DNA of 10,103 bases from Clostridia bacterium (GTDB taxonomy: Bacteria > Bacillota > Clostridia > UBA1381), in assembly GCA_900751685.1 (NCBI GenBank), contig CAADSR010000100.1, positions 1 to 10,103 on the forward strand. Reading direction: 5' to 3'. The notes under the pieces are model-generated. The model was not told the DNA's origin. It ran no database searches and saw nothing but the letters and a program-made list of their open reading frames with translations. Each line of letters begins with the position of its first letter. Position 1 is the first letter of the stretch. Positions 5,882 through 10,103 of this stretch are shown one piece after another. The translations under genes and the position numbers were made by a program.

Positions 5882-7006
5882 TTATTTCAAAAAGTCTTTG
5901 ACCTTATCGGCAAAACTCTTTTTTTGCTTATAGTTTTTATCTTCTTCAAAATCCTTTAACATCTCTTTCTGACGGGAAGAAAGATTTTTAGGCACTTCTA
6001 CAACGACCGTCACATATTGGTCGCCCCTGCCCTTCCCACGGATATAAGGAACACCTTTTCCACGCAGCCGGAAACAAGTGGATGTTTGTGTCCCTTCAGG
6101 AATATCGTATTCCACCGCCCCGTCCAATGTGGGAACTTTCAAAGTTGCTCCCAATGCCGCCTGGACAAAGGTGATCGGCATATCGATATAGACATCAAAA
6201 TCTTCCCGCCGGAAGATCGGGTGCTTCCGGATTTTCACAGTGATCAGCAAATCACCGGACGGCCCTCCATTTTGACCTGGTTCTCCCTGGCCGGAAAGCT
6301 GCATGGTCTGGCCATGGTCGATGCCTGCCGGGATATCGATCTCAATGGTCTTATTCCTGCGTACCCGCCCATTCCCACGGCATTCACGGCAAGGTTCCTT
6401 GACGATCTTCCCTTTTCCGTTACATTCTGGACAAGTACTCACATTTGTCATATACCCCAACGGTGTGCGGTGCTGGGTCTGCACCTGGCCGCTGCCGCCG
6501 CAGCGCTGGCATGTGGTGGGGCTGGTTCCTGGTTTCGCACCGCTGCCACCGCAAGTCGGGCAATTTTCCTGCTTTGTAATATTGATGTTCTTCTTACAGC
6601 CAAAAGCTGCCTCTTCAAAGGACACTTCTACCGTATACTGGACATCATTCCCACGGCGTGGGCCATTCCTGCGGCTGCCGCCGCCGAACCCGCCAAAACC
6701 GCCGCCAAAAATGTCGCCAAAAATATCCCCAAAGTCAAAGCCGCCAAAACCGCCGGCTCCTCCAGCGCTATAATTTGAATCGACACCAGCATGGCCGAAT
6801 TGGTCATATCTTGACCTTTTATCACTATCGCTTAAAACCTCATAGGCCTCATTGATCTCTTTAAACTTCTCTTCCGCGACCTTATCCCCGGGATGCAGGT
6901 CCGGATGATATTTTTTAGCCTCCCGGCGGAAGGCTTTTTTCAGCTCGTCATCAGATGCGCCTTTTTGAACGCCGAGGACCTCATAATAATCTCTTTTATC
7001 TGCCAA
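5882..7006 (-). CDS. dnaJ: Chaperone protein DnaJ (Hsp40)
   Basis: A 374-residue class A J-protein that stimulates the DnaK ATPase and delivers unfolded clients to it in the cytoplasm. It has the J domain (about 4-70) with H34-P35-D36, a glycine/phenylalanine-rich linker (about 80-112), and four CxxCxGxG zinc repeats between about 145 and 215 (CPTCGGSG, CQRCGGSG, CPECNGKG, CRECRGNG), then the C-terminal substrate-binding and dimerisation domains. Length is normal. The start is a TTG at 7006, behind AGGTGA (7014-7019) with a seven-base spacer; the only nearby ATG (7013) is out of frame, and the in-frame codon three before the TTG is a TGA stop. A clear promoter lies at 7029-7057 and a terminator separates it from dnaK, so it can be transcribed separately. 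It probably shares its message with the HisD-like gene downstream. Confidence 0.97.
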   Translation of the reverse strand: MADKRDYYEVLGVQKGASDDELKKAFRREAKKYHPDLHPGDKVAEEKFKEINEAYEVLSDSDKRSRYDQFGHAGVDSNYSAGGAGGFGGFDFGDIFGDIFGGGFGGFGGGSRRNGPRRGNDVQYTVEVSFEEAAFGCKKNINITKQENCPTCGGSGAKPGTSPTTCQRCGGSGQVQTQHRTPLGYMTNVSTCPECNGKGKIVKEPCRECRGNGRVRRNKTIEIDIPAGIDHGQTMQLSGQGEPGQNGGPSGDLLITVKIRKHPIFRREDFDVYIDMPITFVQAALGATLKVPTLDGAVEYDIPEGTQTSTCFRLRGKGVPYIRGKGRGDQYVTVVVEVPKNLSSRQKEMLKDFEEDKNYKQKKSFADKVKDFLK

Positions 7007-7028
7007 AATTCATTCACCTACCCCAACT

Positions 7029-7057
7029 ATTATACTTGATTTTCTTCCATTTGTAAA
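7029..7057 (-). promoter_or_regulatory. Sigma-A-type promoter for dnaJ
   Basis: On the minus strand, TTTACA (7052-7057) and TATAAT (7029-7034) are separated by exactly 17 bases: one mismatch from consensus at -35 and a perfect -10. Transcription would start near 7022, giving a leader of about 16 bases that contains the dnaJ ribosome binding site. No CIRCE operator is seen nearby, so this promoter appears to be outside direct HrcA control. Confidence 0.85.
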
Positions 7058-7081
7058 CAGATATTTTTTGAACTTCTAAAA

Positions 7082-7111
7082 GGACTGTAGCAACACTGTT
7101 TGCTACAGCCC
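7082..7111 (-). terminator. Rho-independent terminator after dnaK
   Basis: A 12-bp stem (7082-7093 with 7100-7111, one G-U pair on the minus strand) with a six-base loop, followed on the minus strand by TTTTAG. It begins 12 bases after the dnaK stop and precedes the dnaJ promoter, so at least part of the hrcA-grpE-dnaK transcript should end here. Confidence 0.8.
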
Positions 7112-7123
7112 CTGTGAAACTTA

Positions 7124-8974
7124 TTATTTATTGTCTTCGTCTACCTCACGGTAATCTGCTTCATATACATTATCCGCACCACCGTTTGCCTGTGCATTTT
7201 CTGCTCCTGCTGCGCCCGGGTCAGCCCCTGGAGCCCCTTGCGGGTTTGCCTGGCTGTAAAGCTTTTCTGAAACCGCATAAAACTTTTGTGAAAGTGCTTC
7301 GGTTGCTGCTTTGATCGCCTCTGTATCTCCGCCCTCCAACACTTTCTTGACATTATCGATCTCTGTCTGTACTGCCGCTTTATCTGCTGCATCTACTTTA
7401 TCGCCCAGTTCATTAAGCGTTTTTTCGGACTGGTAAACCAAAGACTCTGCGTTGTTCTTCACTTCTACCTGCTCTTTACGCTTTTTATCTTCTTCTGCGT
7501 ATTTTTCAGCTTCTTTTACTGCTTTATCAATATCATCATCACTCAAGTTGGAAGAAGAGGTGATTGTAATTTTTTGTTCATTTCCTGTCCCCAAGTCTTT
7601 TGCGGATACTTTTACGATACCATTTGCATCAATATCGAAAGTAACCTCGATCTGAGGTACACCACGCGGAGCCGGTGCGATGCCTGTTAGGTTGAAACGG
7701 CCCAAGGTCTTATTGTACTGTGCCATCTCACGCTCTCCCTGCAATACGTGTACTTCCACACTGGTCTGGCCGTCTGCTGCAGTTGAGAACACCTGGGATT
7801 TGTTTGTTGGGATCGTCGTGTTACGTTCGATCAGCTTTGTAAATACACCACCCATGGTTTCGATCCCCAAGGACAATGGTGTAACATCCAGAAGGAGCAC
7901 ACCCGTTTCTTCACCACCCAATACGCCTGCCTGGCGTGCTGCGCCAACGGCAACGCATTCATCCGGATTGATCCCCTTATGAGGCTCTTTACCCATCTCG
8001 CGTTTTACAGCTTCCTGCACTGCCGGAATTCTGGAAGAACCACCAACAAGCAATACTTCATGGATATCATCCTTTGATACGCCCGCATCCTTCATGGCAT
8101 TACGGATGCAAGTCAAAGTACGGTCTACCAAGTCCGCTGTCAATTCATCAAATTTTGCTTTTGTCAAGGTAACATCCAAATGCTTCGGGCCGCTTGCGTC
8201 TGCTGTGATAAATGGAAGATTGACATTAGATGTCGTTGTTGTGGACAATTCGATTTTTGTCTTTTCTGCCGCTTCTTTCAAACGCTGCATCGCCATTTTA
8301 TCATTGGACAAATCAACGCCGGTTTCCTTTTTAAATTCTGCATTCAAATAATCAATGATCCGCTGGTCAAAATCATCACCGCCCAAGCGTGTGTCGCCAT
8401 TGGTCGAAAGAACTTCAAACACACCGTCACCGATTTCAAGAATTGACACGTCAAAGGTCCCGCCGCCCAGATCATAAACCATGATCGTCTGGTCTTTATC
8501 GCTCATGCCATAGGCCAACGCTGCTGCAGTCGGCTCGTTAATAATACGAAGCACTTCAAGGCCCGCGATCTTACCTGCATCCTTCGTCGCCTGACGCTGG
8601 GAGTCATTGAAATAAGCAGGAACTGTGATAACTGCCTGTGTTACAGTCTCACCCAAATAAGCTTCTGCGTCTTGTTTGAGCTTTGTCAGAACCATTGCAG
8701 AAATTTCCTGCGGGGTAAATGACTTTCCGTCAATATCTACTTTATAATTAGAGCCCATCTCTCTTTTAATGGACATGATCGTACGGTCTGCGTTCGTAAC
8801 AGCCTGGCGCTTTGCCACCTGGCCTACAATACGTTCCCCGTCTTTTTGAAACGCTACAACAGACGGTGTCGTTCTTGCACCCTCTGAGTTTGTAATAACG
8901 TTCGGGCTACCAGCCTCCATAACTGCCACACATGAGTTTGTTGTTCCTAAGTCTATACCAATGATTTTTCCCAT
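7124..8974 (-). CDS. dnaK: Chaperone protein DnaK (Hsp70)
   Basis: A 616-residue Hsp70 chaperone that binds exposed hydrophobic peptides under ATP control in the cytoplasm, with GrpE as nucleotide exchange factor and DnaJ as co-chaperone. The ATPase domain shows the phosphate-1 loop GIDLGTTNS near the N-terminus, the phosphate-2 element YDLGGGTFDVS, and the adenosine motif LLVGGSSRIPAVQ. The interdomain linker contains LLLDVTPLSLGIET, followed by the beta-sandwich peptide-binding domain and a helical lid. The tail is rich in Gly, Ala and Asn and ends in the acidic EVDEDNK typical of bacterial DnaK. Length is as expected for Firmicutes. The ATG at 8974 has a strong AGGAGGAG site. The gene follows grpE by 48 bases with no convincing promoter between, and ends at a terminator before dnaJ. 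Confidence 0.98.
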   Translation of the reverse strand: MGKIIGIDLGTTNSCVAVMEAGSPNVITNSEGARTTPSVVAFQKDGERIVGQVAKRQAVTNADRTIMSIKREMGSNYKVDIDGKSFTPQEISAMVLTKLKQDAEAYLGETVTQAVITVPAYFNDSQRQATKDAGKIAGLEVLRIINEPTAAALAYGMSDKDQTIMVYDLGGGTFDVSILEIGDGVFEVLSTNGDTRLGGDDFDQRIIDYLNAEFKKETGVDLSNDKMAMQRLKEAAEKTKIELSTTTTSNVNLPFITADASGPKHLDVTLTKAKFDELTADLVDRTLTCIRNAMKDAGVSKDDIHEVLLVGGSSRIPAVQEAVKREMGKEPHKGINPDECVAVGAARQAGVLGGEETGVLLLDVTPLSLGIETMGGVFTKLIERNTTIPTNKSQVFSTAADGQTSVEVHVLQGEREMAQYNKTLGRFNLTGIAPAPRGVPQIEVTFDIDANGIVKVSAKDLGTGNEQKITITSSSNLSDDDIDKAVKEAEKYAEEDKKRKEQVEVKNNAESLVYQSEKTLNELGDKVDAADKAAVQTEIDNVKKVLEGGDTEAIKAATEALSQKFYAVSEKLYSQANPQGAPGADPGAAGAENAQANGGADNVYEADYREVDEDNK

Positions 8975-9022
8975 TGAAATCTCCTCCTAATAAATATTGA
9001 AATCATGTAATATACAAAAATG

Positions 9023-9568
9023 TTAGTTTGCTACTTTTACCATACTATGCCGGACTACACGGTCTTTCTTATATATGTAGCCCTTCATCAATTCTTCTAC
9101 TACAGTATTGTCATCCACCGTTTCATCCTCTATATGCATTACTGCATTATGCAGGTTGGGGTCGAATGTCTCCCCTTCTGCCTCAATTGCAGAAACCTCT
9201 AGTTTACAAAGCGCATCGTCAAATTGTTTCTTAACCATTTGAACGCCTTCTTGTAAGGTCTTCGCATCTTCTGACTGTACCTCCGTTGCCAAAGCCCGTT
9301 CCAGATTATCTGCAACCGGCAAAAGCGCCGCCACTGTATCAATCACCGCGTCCGCATAGCGGGCATCTTTTTCCCGGAGGGAGCGTTTTTGATAATTATC
9401 ATACTCTGCATAAAGGCGGGGGTATTTTTCTTCCCCTTCCTTTTCTTTTTCCTCCAATATTTTCTCCTTCGATTCCGCTGTTTCAGCAGAAGACTGTTCT
9501 CCTACCTCATTTATCTCATCTTCCTTGTGGGAAGTTTTTTTCTTCTTCTCGTCTGACATGTTATCCAT
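9023..9568 (-). CDS. grpE: Nucleotide exchange factor GrpE
   Basis: A 181-residue GrpE, the factor that releases ADP from DnaK. The first 60 or so residues are highly charged (Lys/Glu-rich) and likely disordered then coiled-coil, matching the long N-terminal helix of the family. The core includes YARLYAEYDNYQKR-like sequence (here YPRLYAEYDNYQKR), LLPVADNLERAL, and the C-terminal beta domain with FDPNLHNAVMHIED and VVEELMKGYIYKDRVVR-like sequence, the GrpE signature. I chose ATG 9568 because GGAGG lies five bases upstream; an in-frame TTG at 9583 precedes that site. The start codon lies inside the 3' end of hrcA (8-base overlap), so the two genes are probably translationally coupled. Confidence 0.96.
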   Translation of the reverse strand: MDNMSDEKKKKTSHKEDEINEVGEQSSAETAESKEKILEEKEKEGEEKYPRLYAEYDNYQKRSLREKDARYADAVIDTVAALLPVADNLERALATEVQSEDAKTLQEGVQMVKKQFDDALCKLEVSAIEAEGETFDPNLHNAVMHIEDETVDDNTVVEELMKGYIYKKDRVVRHSMVKVAN

Positions 9569-10103
9569 CCTTTCCTCCGTCAATGTAAAGCTGTAAAATC
9601 CGGTCGATCTGGGTAGATATCAAATCAAGGCTTGCAAACACCTTTGCATAATCCATCCGTTTCGGCCCGATAATACCAAGCTTCCCAATCACGCGGTCAC
9701 CAAGGGAATAGTTTACGGTCACCAATGAACAATCTTTCAGTTCCTTAAAATCATTTTCAGAACCAATTTTTGCCTGGATCCCTTCCCCATTATCCTCCGG
9801 TGCTTTTTTTAATAATAAATGTAAGTTTTGCTGGTCTTCCAGAAAACTAAACATCTCACGTGCCTTTTCCACATCGCTATATTCCGGATATTTTAAGATC
9901 GACTTTGCATTGTCTACATAAATCTCAGTGCTGTCAAGGGCAACAACTGTTTGATAAACAAAATTCAGGATGTTAATCAAGATCCGCGGATGCAGATCCA
10001 GCTGCGTCTCAATTTCTTTTTGAAGCTCCTGAATTTTCACAAAATCAATTTCATCCGCTGTCAGGCCGGAAAGATTGTTGTTTAAAATTGCAGTCAATTT
10101 CAA
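9561..10103 (-). CDS. hrcA: Heat-inducible transcription repressor HrcA, N-terminal part outside window
   Basis: The C-terminal 180 residues of HrcA, the repressor that binds CIRCE operators and keeps dnaK and groE operons off when GroEL is free. The reading frame is open to the right edge, so the N-terminal winged-helix DNA-binding domain and the operon promoter are not in the window; full-length HrcA is about 340-350 residues. Visible family features are the GAF-like region with ELQKEIETQLD early on and the conserved C-terminal block VIGKLGIIGPKRMDYAKV followed by a long helix. The gene order hrcA-grpE-dnaK-dnaJ supports the call. Its stop overlaps the start of grpE. I see no CIRCE repeat anywhere in this window; it would be expected upstream of hrcA. 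Confidence 0.95.
   Translation of the reverse strand: MKLTAILNNNLSGLTADEIDFVKIQELQKEIETQLDLHPRILINILNFVYQTVVALDSTEIYVDNAKSILKYPEYSDVEKAREMFSFLEDQQNLHLLLKKAPEDNGEGIQAKIGSENDFKELKDCSLVTVNYSLGDRVIGKLGIIGPKRMDYAKVFASLDLISTQIDRILQLYIDGGKDG
9574..9578 (-). promoter_or_regulatory. Ribosome binding site of grpE inside hrcA
   Basis: GGAGG on the minus strand, five bases before the ATG at 9568 and within the last codons of hrcA. It fixes the grpE start and supports translational coupling of the two genes. Confidence 0.7.

Noticed and set aside
6017..6778. Long plus-strand open frame opposite dnaJ
   Set aside because: It is antisense to the Gly-rich and zinc-repeat coding region of dnaJ, has low-complexity composition, matches no family I recognise and has no ribosome binding site.
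7011..7013. ATG as the dnaJ start
   Set aside because: It is out of frame with dnaJ; the in-frame codon at 7010-7012 is TGA, so the TTG at 7006 is the only reasonable start.
8975..9022. AT-rich gap between grpE and dnaK as a promoter or CIRCE site
   Set aside because: TATATT-like sequence is present but no -35 element at proper distance, and no TTAGCACTC/GAGTGCTAA inverted repeat.

Overview
The window looks like the chromosome of an anaerobic member of the Clostridia (Bacillota) of moderate GC. The evidence is the hrcA-grpE-dnaK-dnaJ heat-shock order, strong AGGAGG ribosome binding sites, a flavin reductase-rubredoxin fusion of the type found in strict anaerobes, and a two-subunit-type (class I) fumarase beta chain. 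I cannot place it to genus. There are no RNA genes, insertion sequences, CRISPR arrays or phage genes, and coding density is high.

Left part, plus strand (1-2242): the 3' end of a ComEC-type metallo-beta-lactamase-fold hydrolase, its usual small DUF3006 partner, a flavin reductase-rubredoxin protein, a terminator, and a CPBP-family membrane protease. The protease gene ends at a bidirectional terminator shared with the convergent minus-strand genes.

Right part, minus strand, read from the right edge leftwards (10103-2287): hrcA (5' end outside the window), grpE, dnaK, a terminator, then dnaJ with its own sigma-A-type promoter and a TTG start. Only 20 bases after dnaJ comes a histidinol-dehydrogenase-like gene, then a long perfect hairpin, an IGPD (HisB)-like gene, a HAD phosphatase-like gene that overlaps it, and a lone fumarase-beta-like gene.

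The chaperone genes are ordinary. The part worth attention is the four-gene tail 5861-2287. The HisD-like protein has changes at two of the four zinc ligands (Gln to Glu, Asp to Asn) and at a substrate-binding His. The IGPD-like protein lacks several conserved histidines of the di-manganese site. The HAD protein has an oversized cap region, and the hydro-lyase beta chain has no alpha partner nearby. No other histidine-biosynthesis gene is present. I infer that these are paralogues recruited to another pathway, possibly oxidation, dehydration and dephosphorylation of a phosphorylated polyol-like compound. The substrate is unknown, and the link between the four genes rests on order, strand and spacing only.
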